The notes under the pieces: generated by a model | Database searches by the model: none | What the model was told of the DNA's origin: nothing | Seen by the model: the letters and a program-made list of their open reading frames with translations, nothing else | Shown here: piece after piece, positions 26,236-34,334 of the stretch | Layout: every line of letters begins with the position of its first letter | Position numbering within the stretch: position 1 is the stretch's first letter | Made by a program: the position numbers and the translations under genes | Assembly: GCF_000143685.1 (NCBI RefSeq) | Contig: NC_014328.1 | Location: 1,922,001 to 1,986,000, forward strand | DNA: 64,000 bases | Direction: 5' to 3' | DNA from: Clostridium ljungdahlii DSM 13528 | Lineage (GTDB): Bacteria > Bacillota > Clostridia > Clostridiales > Clostridiaceae

Positions 26236-26265
26236 TGTATAATTTAAGTTATACATCATATTTTT
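26232..26265. terminator. Bidirectional terminator
   Basis: A perfect 11-bp stem (26232-26242 with 26249-26259) overlaps the stop codon of the GGDEF gene. T-rich runs follow on both strands. It also serves the convergent MerR gene. Confidence 0.88.
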
Positions 26266-26270
26266 AGGTA

Positions 26271-27110
26271 TTATTTTTTATTTATTGGGAAATACACTTC
26301 TGTTACAAATTCATTGTGACTGCATTTAGAATCAGGGCCTTTGATGTATTCATCATGAGGAGGTCCAGCTATTTTATAGGAATTTTTATTTATCCAGTCA
26401 AGGAGTTCAGCATAAGCTTCACCGATTTCACTATAAGGACCTATAAAAGTTGTGTGTACATATAGACCGCCTTTTAAAACTTTAGTTGATACAGTATCTG
26501 TTTTTAGCTGTCTGTTTACTGGAATGCAAACTTCTATATCTGCATTATTGTGATCAAAGTCACTGTCAGAATTTTGATCAAAATCCTGGTCGTAGTAAAT
26601 AGTTCTTATGTTTCCCAAGGGTGAAAGACCACTTTTGTAAATATTTTCAAAAACTTTACCTATTAAGTTGCCTATATTGTCCATTGAAATTGTGTCTCTT
26701 ATGCTTAAAACTGTTGTATCTTTTAAAGTATCAATTAAAATATGGAAACTTCTTTTAGAATTCATTATATCCTCACCTTTCTGTAATTGATCCATTGAAT
26801 GTTTAAGATGAAGTAAAATATTGTTGCTTTGTTGTATTTCAGTTTCGAATAAACTTATCTGCTTTGATAAGAATTTTTCTAAAGTACTGTTACTTTTATC
26901 CTTAATAATTTGTTTTATTTCATCCAATGAAAATTTATATTTTTTAAGTCTATTTATTTTTAGAATGTCTTGTACTTGATGCTTTTCATAATATCTATAC
27001 TGATTTTCTGGATTAACAAAAGTTGGTTTTATCAATCCAATTTTGTCATAATGTCTGAGCATTTTGGTTGAAACATTTCCAATTTTCGAAAATTGTCCTA
27101 TAGTGTACAT
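26271..27110 (-). CDS. MerR family regulator with GyrI-like effector domain
   Basis: This 279-aa protein starts with a MerR winged helix (YTIGQFSKIGNVSTKMLRHYDKIGLI, 2-27). A dimerisation coiled coil follows at about 75-115, then a GyrI-like/BmrR C-terminal ligand-binding domain (about 125-279; VHTTFIGPYSEIGEAYAELLDWI). Such proteins sense hydrophobic cations or drugs and activate efflux genes by untwisting a promoter with an over-long spacer. A matching operator lies in its own promoter (27160-27180), so it is probably autoregulated. It is divergent from the DUF362 ferredoxin gene. SD AGGAGG precedes the ATG. Confidence 0.88.
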   Translation of the reverse strand: MYTIGQFSKIGNVSTKMLRHYDKIGLIKPTFVNPENQYRYYEKHQVQDILKINRLKKYKFSLDEIKQIIKDKSNSTLEKFLSKQISLFETEIQQSNNILLHLKHSMDQLQKGEDIMNSKRSFHILIDTLKDTTVLSIRDTISMDNIGNLIGKVFENIYKSGLSPLGNIRTIYYDQDFDQNSDSDFDHNNADIEVCIPVNRQLKTDTVSTKVLKGGLYVHTTFIGPYSEIGEAYAELLDWINKNSYKIAGPPHDEYIKGPDSKCSHNEFVTEVYFPINKK

Positions 27111-27147
27111 AAAAACCTCCTAATATTTATTTCCTTCGAAGTGATTA

Positions 27148-27180
27148 ATTATATTTTAAACTTTACCATAATGTCAAAGT
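27148..27180 (-). promoter_or_regulatory. merR-like promoter and operator
   Basis: On the minus strand a TTGACA (27172-27177) and a TATAAT (27148-27153) are 18 nt apart. The dyad ACTTTACC...TGTCAAAGT at 27160-27180 overlaps the -35 and spacer, the arrangement bound by MerR family proteins. Confidence 0.6.
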
Positions 27181-27284
27181 CAATAGTTATAGAGTCAAAA
27201 ATTGAATTATGGCATTTACTGGGTAAGTTATGCTATAATTTCTAGTAGAATAAAAAATTTAATTTATTGCTGGAGGTTTATTCT

Positions 27285-28319
27285 ATGAAAAAAGTTTATT
27301 TTAAGGCTATTAATTCATACTCTAAAACGGAAGAGATAAGTGATGCTGCTGGTAAACTCTTAAAAAAAGTAGTGGAAGAGGAGCATATAAGTCTTGAAAA
27401 ATTCATACCTCTTAAGGTTCATTTTGGAGAAAAGGGTAATAATACTTTCATACAATCGAAAAATTTTACTGGTATAATAAATTATTTAAAGGAAAATAAC
27501 ATAGATAGTGCATTTATAGAGACGAATGTTCTCTATAGAGGTGAAAGAACTACAAGGGAAAAGCATTTGAAACTTGCAAAAGATCATGGGTTTACTGAGC
27601 TCCCTATAATAATAGCTGATGGTGAACACGGAGAAGATTTTGAGGAGGTTGAAATTAATAAAAAGAATTTTAGCAAATGTAAGGTAGGAAAAGAAGTCGC
27701 AAACAAAAAACAGCTTATTGTCCTAAGTCACTTTAAAGGTCATATACTTGCTGGTTTTGGAGGTGCTATAAAACAACTTGGAATGGGATGTGCATCAAGA
27801 GGAGGAAAACTTGCCCAACATGCAAATTCTGTACCTAAAATTAATTTCTTTAAATGTAAGGGATGTAGCGCTTGTGCAAAAAAGTGTCCTCAAAATGCCA
27901 TAATCGTAAACAGAAAGGCAAGGATCAATAAAGACAAATGTGTTGGTTGTGCTTCTTGTATGGCAATATGCCCACAGGGAGCTATTTATCACAGCTGGCT
28001 TGGATCTATGACCAAATCTTTTAATGAAAGGCTTGCAGAATATGCTTATGCTGCAGCAAAAGGTAAGAATCATATTTACATAACCTTTGCTTTTAATATA
28101 ACTAAAAATTGTGACTGCGAAGGGCATGATATGAAACCAATAGCAAAGGATATTGGAGTTTTTGCTTCAACAGATCCTGTAGCTATTGATAAGGCTTGTC
28201 TTGATATTCTTGATAAAAATAGTGGCAGAGTTGTATTTAAAAGGGGAAGATATACTCTTGATTATGGGGAAAAAATAGGTTTAGGTAGTAAAGAATATGA
28301 ACTTGTTGAAATAGATTAA
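27285..28319 (+). CDS. DUF362 domain protein with two [4Fe-4S] ferredoxin sites
   Basis: This 344-aa protein has a DUF362 domain flanking an inserted 2[4Fe-4S] ferredoxin module. The first cluster motif is CKGCSACAKKCP, and the second is CVGCASCMAICP, about 28 residues further on. FGGAIKQLGMGCASRGGK before the clusters is a conserved DUF362 motif. Proteins of this type are widespread in clostridia and are presumed electron carriers or oxidoreductases; no reaction is established. The start ATG 27285 follows CTGGAGG; an upstream in-frame TTG at 27267 lies over the site. It is divergent from the MerR gene. Confidence 0.88.
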   Translation: MKKVYFKAINSYSKTEEISDAAGKLLKKVVEEEHISLEKFIPLKVHFGEKGNNTFIQSKNFTGIINYLKENNIDSAFIETNVLYRGERTTREKHLKLAKDHGFTELPIIIADGEHGEDFEEVEINKKNFSKCKVGKEVANKKQLIVLSHFKGHILAGFGGAIKQLGMGCASRGGKLAQHANSVPKINFFKCKGCSACAKKCPQNAIIVNRKARINKDKCVGCASCMAICPQGAIYHSWLGSMTKSFNERLAEYAYAAAKGKNHIYITFAFNITKNCDCEGHDMKPIAKDIGVFASTDPVAIDKACLDILDKNSGRVVFKRGRYTLDYGEKIGLGSKEYELVEID

Positions 28320-28347
28320 TTGATATCCATAAAAATTATATATTTGG

Positions 28348-28404
28348 CATTTATAAAAGCATTAAAAAGCTAAATAGGTGTAATGGAATAAATGGCGTTT
28401 TTTT
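28348..28404 (+). terminator. Terminator after the DUF362 gene
   Basis: Nested stems CATTTAT/ATAAATG (28348-28354, 28388-28394) and CATTA/TAATG are followed by a run of seven T. Confidence 0.55.
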
Positions 28405-28452
28405 AGTTAAAATATATGTATGCTGAAATATAATTGAGAGGTGTAAATAATT

Positions 28453-29058
28453 ATGGATGAGAAGTTATTACAAAGGTTTAAAGATAAATTGAAATCAGAA
28501 AGAGATGCAGCTTCTGATTTGTTGGAACAAATGGAAAAGAATGAAACTATAAAATCCAATGCAGAACTATCTAGGGAATTGTCTTTTTATGATAACCACC
28601 CAGCAGACAACGCTAGCAACATATTTGATAAGGAAAGAGGGCTGGCTTTTCAAAAAAACGAACAAATTGTTATAGAAAAAGTAGACAATGCTCTAAAAAA
28701 AATAGAAGAAGGTACTTATGGCATATGTGAAGTCTGTGGTAAGGAAATAGATATAAATAGATTAGAATTTCTTCCATATGCAGAGCGCTGTATTGACTGC
28801 CAGCAAAGTATGGATAATTCAAAACCTGATGAAATGAATAACAGACCTCCAGAAGAGGATGTTCTTAAGGACACTTGGAATAGAGGATACCGTGGGGATG
28901 ATGATCAGGTTGGATTTGATATGGAAGACAGTTACCAATCAGTTAACAAATTTAATAGAAGAAAAAATATAGTTGAAGAATATGTGGATGAGGATGAAAC
29001 ATATGTTGATCCTATAGAGAGAATAAGTAACCAAGAGTATAAAAATCAATTACCTTAA
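28453..29058 (+). CDS. TraR/DksA-like zinc finger protein (YteA type)
   Basis: This 201-aa protein has an N-terminal helical hairpin (about 1-85) and a C4 zinc finger with C92, C95, C113 and C116 (CEVCGKEI...ERCIDC). The layout matches the Bacillus/Clostridium YteA family, linked to sporulation or general stress and probably acting on RNA polymerase through its secondary channel. The acidic C-terminal extension after residue 120 is typical. It is longer than DksA (about 150 aa). SD GAGAGGTG precedes the ATG. Single gene. Confidence 0.87.
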   Translation: MDEKLLQRFKDKLKSERDAASDLLEQMEKNETIKSNAELSRELSFYDNHPADNASNIFDKERGLAFQKNEQIVIEKVDNALKKIEEGTYGICEVCGKEIDINRLEFLPYAERCIDCQQSMDNSKPDEMNNRPPEEDVLKDTWNRGYRGDDDQVGFDMEDSYQSVNKFNRRKNIVEEYVDEDETYVDPIERISNQEYKNQLP

Positions 29059-29148
29059 GAAAATCAACAGTTTAAACTTTGGGCATTTTCAAGTTATAGG
29101 TATGGACTATACCTAATTTATCTATGTAAGTAAAATATAGAGGTTAAG

Positions 29149-29213
29149 ATAAATAGGGTTCTTGGCATCAGATGGAGTTTTGACTCTACCTGATGCTTAG
29201 AACTTTGTTTATT
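29149..29213 (+). repeat. R1 palindromic repeat, short copy (E)
   Basis: Only the main palindrome is present: AAATAGGGTTCTTGGCATCA, then GATGGAG...CTACCTGATGC, ending AGAACTTTGTTTATTT. It lies between the convergent DksA-like and nitroreductase genes, 8 nt from the stop codon of the latter, and could double as a terminator. Confidence 0.65.
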
Positions 29214-29220
29214 TGAAGTA

Positions 29221-29751
29221 TTATTTTATAGTATTGATTTTTATAGTTTGTTTTAATTCTTTTTCTTTGGTCAGTGGCTCTGTGGGATAGCCTAATGCAA
29301 TGCCAGAAACGGGTACAAAGCCTTCTGGTAAATTAAGTTCTTTTAATAATTCTTTCTCTTTCGAAAATGAAGCCAAAAATGCCCATAAATACACACTACC
29401 TAAACCAATATCAGTAGCAGCAAGAGCCATATTTTCGATAACACAAGCAGCATTAGCTATTTCAACGTGAGGTGCTTTATCATTTGCTTTACCAGAAACA
29501 ACAATTAAAGTAGGAGCACCATAAAAAGGTTTCATATTTGGGCTGCCAAATGCATTTGCCGTTGCTTTTGTAATTTTATCTAGTAAGCTAGAATTTTGAA
29601 TTACTGTTAAATGAACTGAATCATAAGCACCCATTCCTACAGGTGCAGCACAACCTGCATTAAGTACAATATTTAAGGAATCATCACTAATTTGCTCGCT
29701 TTTGTAATTACGAGTAGATTTACGCACTGCTATTGCTTTCATCATTTCCAT
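29221..29751 (-). CDS. Nitroreductase family protein
   Basis: This 176-aa FMN-dependent oxidoreductase is of the nitroreductase fold and a short form. The N-terminal RKSTRNYKSEQISDD contains the Arg pair that contacts the FMN phosphate. GCAAPVGMG and GLGSVYLWAF line the flavin, and LPEGFVPVSGIALGYP is the C-terminal signature. It works as a dimer that reduces quinones, nitro compounds or enones with NAD(P)H. It is divergent from an HxlR regulator, a common arrangement in which the regulator controls a detoxifying reductase. SD AAAGGAG precedes the ATG. Confidence 0.88.
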   Translation of the reverse strand: MEMMKAIAVRKSTRNYKSEQISDDSLNIVLNAGCAAPVGMGAYDSVHLTVIQNSSLLDKITKATANAFGSPNMKPFYGAPTLIVVSGKANDKAPHVEIANAACVIENMALAATDIGLGSVYLWAFLASFSKEKELLKELNLPEGFVPVSGIALGYPTEPLTKEKELKQTIKINTIK

Positions 29752-29781
29752 GGTTAAAATCTCCTTTATATGATATTTACT

Positions 29782-29797
29782 CAGGTTAGTAAACCTG
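29782..29797. promoter_or_regulatory. Candidate HxlR operator between nitroreductase and regulator
   Basis: A perfect dyad CAGGTT-AGTA-AACCTG lies in the 136-nt divergent spacer, close to the nitroreductase SD. It is the only strong dyad there and fits an HxlR binding site. Confidence 0.5.
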
Positions 29798-29887
29798 GTA
29801 TAATTATTATACTTACTATTAGCTAAGCAAACAAGTACTAAGAATTTTATGACTAGGTATTCTTTTTTATACTATGGAGGATTTTAT

Positions 29888-30250
29888 ATGGCTACAGAGC
29901 AGGAATTAAAACAGTACTTAAAATTAATTAAGGAATCGTACAATACAAAAGAATGTCCTGTGAAATATACTCTGGATATTATAGGTGGGAAGTGGAAATT
30001 GCGCATATTAGTGCAGTTGATAAAAATGGAAGTAGTGCGTTTTAATGAATTAAAACATGCAATATCAGGGATAACAAATACCATGTTGTCAAATTCTTTA
30101 CATGAACTGGAAGATGATGGCTTAATTACTAGAAAACAATATAATGAGATGCCTTTAAGAGTAGAATATTCATTGACTGACAGGGGGAAAAGTTTATTAC
30201 CTTTACTTTATGAATTATCTACTTGGGGAAGTAATCAGATAGAGAAATAA
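29888..30250 (+). CDS. HxlR family transcriptional regulator
   Basis: This 120-aa winged-helix protein has KECPVKYTLDIIGGKWKLRI at about 22-41, with the redox-sensing Cys two residues before VKY. The recognition region RFNELKHAISGITNTML and the wing RVEYSLTDRGKSLLP follow. It is paralogous to the regulator at 2430 but clearly distinct in sequence. It is divergent from the nitroreductase, which is its probable target. The start ATG 29888 follows TATGGAGG; a longer frame from 29849 has no site. Confidence 0.9.
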   Translation: MATEQELKQYLKLIKESYNTKECPVKYTLDIIGGKWKLRILVQLIKMEVVRFNELKHAISGITNTMLSNSLHELEDDGLITRKQYNEMPLRVEYSLTDRGKSLLPLLYELSTWGSNQIEK

Positions 30251-30280
30251 TTTGCCACACAGAAAATTTTTCTATGAACG

Positions 30281-30331
30281 AAAAAGATTGCAATCAAGTT
30301 ACATAAAGTAAAACTTGTGCAATCTTTTTTG
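30281..30331 (+). terminator. Terminator of the HxlR gene
   Basis: Arms AAAAAGATTGCA-CAAGTT (30281-30300) and AACTTG-TGCAATCTTTTT (30312-30329) form an almost continuous 18-bp stem and end in a T-run that runs straight into R1 copy B. Confidence 0.85.
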
Positions 30332-30460
30332 TCCGATGACTACCTACTCTAATACTCCCACTTTTCCAAGCGGGAGTAAAGAGCAGCTACGTCCCTGGAT
30401 AACGATTTCTAAGCATAGGTGGAGTCAAAACTCCATCTGATGCCAAGAACTCTGTTTATT
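30331..30460 (-). repeat. R1 palindromic repeat, full copy (B)
   Basis: It is read on the minus strand. It aligns end to end with copy A: AATAAACAGAGTTCTTGGCA, the palindrome GCATCAGATGGAG/CTCCACCTATGC, TTAGAAATCGTTATCCAGGG, the hairpin ACTCCC/GGGAGT and the end GTAGTCATCGGAC. Its outer edge touches the stop codon of the C40 peptidase gene (30459-30461). Confidence 0.78.
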
Positions 30461-31610
30461 ATTGAATATAGGTTAAATATTTTGAAGAAGACCATCCTTC
30501 AATTCCATTTATACGGATCTTGTACCAGCTGCCATCTGAAGTTTGACCAATTTTCTGTGCATATTGTCCTTGAGAGAGCACCCCAACTATTTGTGCTGTA
30601 GACGATGAAGTTGCTCTTATATTTAACTGGTATACACCACTAATAGTTACGTACTGATTTGCTGGTACTGTACCAAGGGTGTTTCCCCAGATCCATCCTG
30701 TCTGTCCGTTGTAGGTAACTTGATACCATCCATTTGAGTAATTCATTAAGTTTAAAATAGTACCTTTTGGAACATTGGTTAAAATAGTATCATCTGTTGA
30801 TGGATTTGCTCTTAAATTTGCGTAACTTGTTACATTGGCAACCTGTGCATATCCTCCAACTTTAAATTTAGGAGTGGATGGTGTTGTATCTTCAACTATA
30901 TTTATATAACGAGCAGGTATATATCCTTGGTTAATTGTGTTCATGCTTATAAAATATCTTTTAGTACCCTGTATTCCACCATAAGTTTGATCAGGTGTTG
31001 ATTCATAGGTAAAAGCACCTTGTACTCCATTTAAAGTTCCCCATTTATCAAAGATAACTACATGATCACCTGGCTTGTCTAGGATATCCATGTGTTGTAG
31101 ACTGTTTAAATCAATTTTTTTAAAATAGTTGTTTAATAAGGTGCTTGTTGATTGTTTGTAGTCTGCAATATTAAAAGAAGCTTGTACAAAACCAGAGCAA
31201 TCTATTCCTGCAGTTCCAGGTATATATCCTAGTCCACCATCTGTATTTACGTTTCCTGTGAAGGCACCTTTGTTAACTGCATCAAGGAAGCTTGTCCACG
31301 GAGCGTTGTAGGAATTGGTATTAATTCCGTCAATACCGCCCCAATCATAAGGTATACCTTTAAAAGTAGCTGTTGTTATACCTTTAAACTGGCTTGGGAG
31401 TGTAACACTTGATGCATATTGAGAAGATATATTGCTATTTTTATTTGCAGAGTATGTCCAAGTTAAATCCATTAGACTTGCTGCCCTTTGCTCAACTTGA
31501 GTTCTTGATATTGGAGTTTGTGCAGCTGCACTTACTTTGTAAAAAGGCACACTCATTACTGAGGTAAATGCAATCAATGGAACCAAAATTTTAGCTAAGC
31601 TTTTTTTCAT
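30459..31610 (-). CDS. Secreted NlpC/P60-like (C40) hydrolase with two SH3b domains
   Basis: This protein of about 383 aa has a Sec signal peptide (basic KK, hydrophobic core, cleavage after KVSAA near residue 30). Its catalytic domain has the Cys in GIDCSGFVQ (C141 counting from the upstream Met) and His in GDHVVIFD. Two bacterial SH3 domains (about 255-315 and 320-386) contain NLRANPSTDD and LNIRATSSSTAQ. It probably cleaves cell wall peptides and binds peptidoglycan through the SH3 domains. The second ATG (31610) has the better distance from the GAAAGG site than the first (31619). Confidence 0.85.
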   Translation of the reverse strand: MKKSLAKILVPLIAFTSVMSVPFYKVSAAAQTPISRTQVEQRAASLMDLTWTYSANKNSNISSQYASSVTLPSQFKGITTATFKGIPYDWGGIDGINTNSYNAPWTSFLDAVNKGAFTGNVNTDGGLGYIPGTAGIDCSGFVQASFNIADYKQSTSTLLNNYFKKIDLNSLQHMDILDKPGDHVVIFDKWGTLNGVQGAFTYESTPDQTYGGIQGTKRYFISMNTINQGYIPARYINIVEDTTPSTPKFKVGGYAQVANVTSYANLRANPSTDDTILTNVPKGTILNLMNYSNGWYQVTYNGQTGWIWGNTLGTVPANQYVTISGVYQLNIRATSSSTAQIVGVLSQGQYAQKIGQTSDGSWYKIRINGIEGWSSSKYLTYIQ

Positions 31611-31788
31611 TTTTTCCATCCTTTCAAGAATATTTTGAAAACGTTCAATATTAGAACCTAATTAAATTATAATAATACAATCCTATGTTATCAATCATCA
31701 AAAGTTGGAATGATCTAATACCAAAATGTATTTAAGGTGTAATATACCAAAGCCCAGACACTATACCCGTTGTTTTTTTAATCTGTAT

Positions 31789-31811
31789 TTGTTATAATAC
31801 ATATATAACAA
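31789..31811. promoter_or_regulatory. Dyad in the CWB2-hydrolase promoter
   Basis: TTGTTATA and TATAACAA face each other across 7 nt, and a third TATAACAA follows at 31822-31829. The sites overlap likely promoter elements about 50-70 nt upstream of the ATG at 31858. The regulator is unknown. Confidence 0.4.
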
Positions 31812-31857
31812 ATATAAGAATTATAACAAATATAGTATATAAAAGAGGGGGAGCATT

Positions 31858-34101
31858 ATGCTAAATAGAAATACTAAATTGAGTGTTGTGCTAGCTTTAG
31901 CAACTTGTACTTTTTTATCTTATCCTGCTTATGCAGACGACAACTTTAGTGTACAAAGATTATATGGTAGTGACAGATATGAGACTTGTAGCAATATAGC
32001 TAACTATTTTCAGCAAGGACAATTGGACAGTGTAATAGTTGCAAGTGGAGAACAATTTGCAGATGCACTTTCAGCTGGATGTCTACAGGAATTAGGAAAT
32101 TCTCCTATAATGCTTGTAGGTAAAAATATAAAAAGTAGTGATAAAACATTAGGTTATATTGAAAATCATTTAAAAAAAGAAGGAACTATATATATTTTAG
32201 GAGGGGAAGCTTCTGTAAATAGTGAATTTGAAAGGTATTTTAAAGAAAAAGGATTTAATAAAATAATAAGATTAGGTGGAAAAGACAGATATGAAACCAA
32301 TGTAAAAGCAGTAAGCAAAGCAGATGTAAAGGAAGGAACTCCAGTAATTGTAGCAAATGGTGACAATTTTCCCGATGCTTTAAGTATAGCAAGCATAGCT
32401 TCCTATAAAGGATATCCTGTTTTTATAACTCCTTCTGGAAACCTGCCAAATGAGATAGAAGAAAAAATTAAGGAAATAAAACCTTCTAATATGTATGTGA
32501 TAGGAGGAATCAGCTCTGTAAGCAGCAATATAGAGAGTAAATTGAAAGAAGTATCACAAAATGTAGTGAGAATAGAAGGTAAAGATAGATATGAAACTTC
32601 TATAAATATATGCAAATATTTCAATAAGGATTTGAAAAACTTAGTAGTTGCAAGTGGAAAAAACTTTCCAGATGCACTTTCTGGTATTGCTCTTTCAGCT
32701 AAATTTAAGGCACCTATAGTAATAACTGATGAAGGTAATGTAGAGGAGCTTAAATCTTATGTACAGAATCAAAAGGTGAATAAGATTGTAATACTTGGAG
32801 GAGAAAATATGATTTCTAAAAATGTAGAGGATATTTTGAATCCCCTGAGCTTAAAATCTAAAGCTGAGGATTTTATGACATGTTTACTAAATAAAAAAAT
32901 AGATGAGGCTATGGAAGGATTAAGCACTGATTTAAAATCAGGATATGGAGAAAGCATAATGAAAAGTTCTTTTTCCAGTATGAGCTTTAAAGGAATGGAT
33001 ACAAAACCTCTAGATATAAAGCAGGAAAAGCTGCCTCTTGGCAATATGGTTACATTAACCTATAAAGTAGAAGGGCTTCCTACAAATTTAGATATAAAAA
33101 TAAAATATGACAATGATGGAAAAGTATATGATTTCACATCTGAAGCTGCCCCAGTGGAAAGTAATTACAAACTTCCAACTTATGTAAATATAGATAATTT
33201 TACTGAAAAAAATGTGGCTATAGGAGATGAAAAGTATAAACTTCCAGGAGTATTGAGCATACCTAAAGGGAAGGGACCATTCCCGGCAGTAGTGCTTGTC
33301 CACGGAAGCGGCGCTAATGATATGGACGAGACCTATGGGGACACGAAGGTATTTAAGGATATATCTGCAGGACTTGCTTCAAAGGGAATTGCAGTGCTTC
33401 GCTATAATAAGAGGTCAAATGAATATCCATCCTTAACTGCAATAGATACAAAACTTGATTTGAATAAGGAAACAGTAAATGATGCAGTAGATGCAGTGAA
33501 GTTATTAAAGAAAACTAAAGAAATTGATTCCAGCAAGGTCTTTGTTTTAGGACACAGTCAGGGGGCAATGCTTACACCAACTATATTAAAAGATTGTGGC
33601 AATAGCGGTGCAGCTGGTGGAATAATGATGGCAGGACCGGTAGATTTTTTAGACACTCTTTTAGAGCAAAGTAAATATTTGAATTCAATAGGATATATGG
33701 ATGAAGATAATCTAAAGTATATACAAAACTTATATGACTTAGTAAAAAACAATAAAGATTTTCCTAAAAATATATCTGAAAATACTATAATCTTTCATGC
33801 ATATCCTTATTATTGGTTGAGTGTTAAAAATTCAACTCAAGCACAGGATGCAGTAGACATAAAAAATCCCCTTCTTATTCTTCAAGGAAAGAGGGATTAT
33901 CAAGTAGCTGCTTCTAATTTAGAAAAGTGGAAGAATATATTGAAGGATAAACAAAATGTTGAGTATAATTCTTATGATAAGTTAAATCACTTTTTTATAG
34001 AAGGGGAAGGAAAGATGACTCCTGAGGAGTATGGAAAGGGGAATGTACCAAAGTATGTTATAGATGATATAGTAAGCTGGATTAGTAAATATTCTAAATA
34101 A
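31858..34101 (+). CDS. Secreted CWB2 cell-wall-anchored alpha/beta hydrolase
   Basis: This 747-aa modular protein has a signal peptide (1-26, ending AYADD). Three cell wall binding type 2 repeats (about 32-325) follow, each with the RLYGSDRYET / ASGEQFADALSA / ILGGEASV pattern that anchors clostridial proteins to anionic wall polymer. A DUF3887-like domain lies at about 335-430. The C-terminal alpha/beta hydrolase (about 455-747) has LVHGSGAND (oxyanion), S567 in GHSQG, D680 and H711 as triad. It is probably an esterase or peptidase on the cell surface. SD AGAGGGGG precedes the ATG. Confidence 0.9.
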   Translation: MLNRNTKLSVVLALATCTFLSYPAYADDNFSVQRLYGSDRYETCSNIANYFQQGQLDSVIVASGEQFADALSAGCLQELGNSPIMLVGKNIKSSDKTLGYIENHLKKEGTIYILGGEASVNSEFERYFKEKGFNKIIRLGGKDRYETNVKAVSKADVKEGTPVIVANGDNFPDALSIASIASYKGYPVFITPSGNLPNEIEEKIKEIKPSNMYVIGGISSVSSNIESKLKEVSQNVVRIEGKDRYETSINICKYFNKDLKNLVVASGKNFPDALSGIALSAKFKAPIVITDEGNVEELKSYVQNQKVNKIVILGGENMISKNVEDILNPLSLKSKAEDFMTCLLNKKIDEAMEGLSTDLKSGYGESIMKSSFSSMSFKGMDTKPLDIKQEKLPLGNMVTLTYKVEGLPTNLDIKIKYDNDGKVYDFTSEAAPVESNYKLPTYVNIDNFTEKNVAIGDEKYKLPGVLSIPKGKGPFPAVVLVHGSGANDMDETYGDTKVFKDISAGLASKGIAVLRYNKRSNEYPSLTAIDTKLDLNKETVNDAVDAVKLLKKTKEIDSSKVFVLGHSQGAMLTPTILKDCGNSGAAGGIMMAGPVDFLDTLLEQSKYLNSIGYMDEDNLKYIQNLYDLVKNNKDFPKNISENTIIFHAYPYYWLSVKNSTQAQDAVDIKNPLLILQGKRDYQVAASNLEKWKNILKDKQNVEYNSYDKLNHFFIEGEGKMTPEEYGKGNVPKYVIDDIVSWISKYSK

Positions 34102-34334
34102 GGAAAATATCTTATTTTAAAACGACTTTCCTCATATTAATCTTCAAATTGTGTTGTCTTAATAAAGAAATTGCAATAGTTAATATTATATAAATGTATA
34201 AATAGTTGATTTAATTGTAGAAATTGTTATAATATACTTATTATTATAATGATAAATTTTAATATATATTTTTAAAATTAAGGCAAAAATATTCGCTTAG
34301 TTATATTAAATCTGTAATTATAGGAGGATTGATT

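Noticed and set aside
28453..29058. Housekeeping DksA
   Set aside because: Length, acidic tail and the lack of the DksA coiled-coil tip residues fit the YteA type instead.
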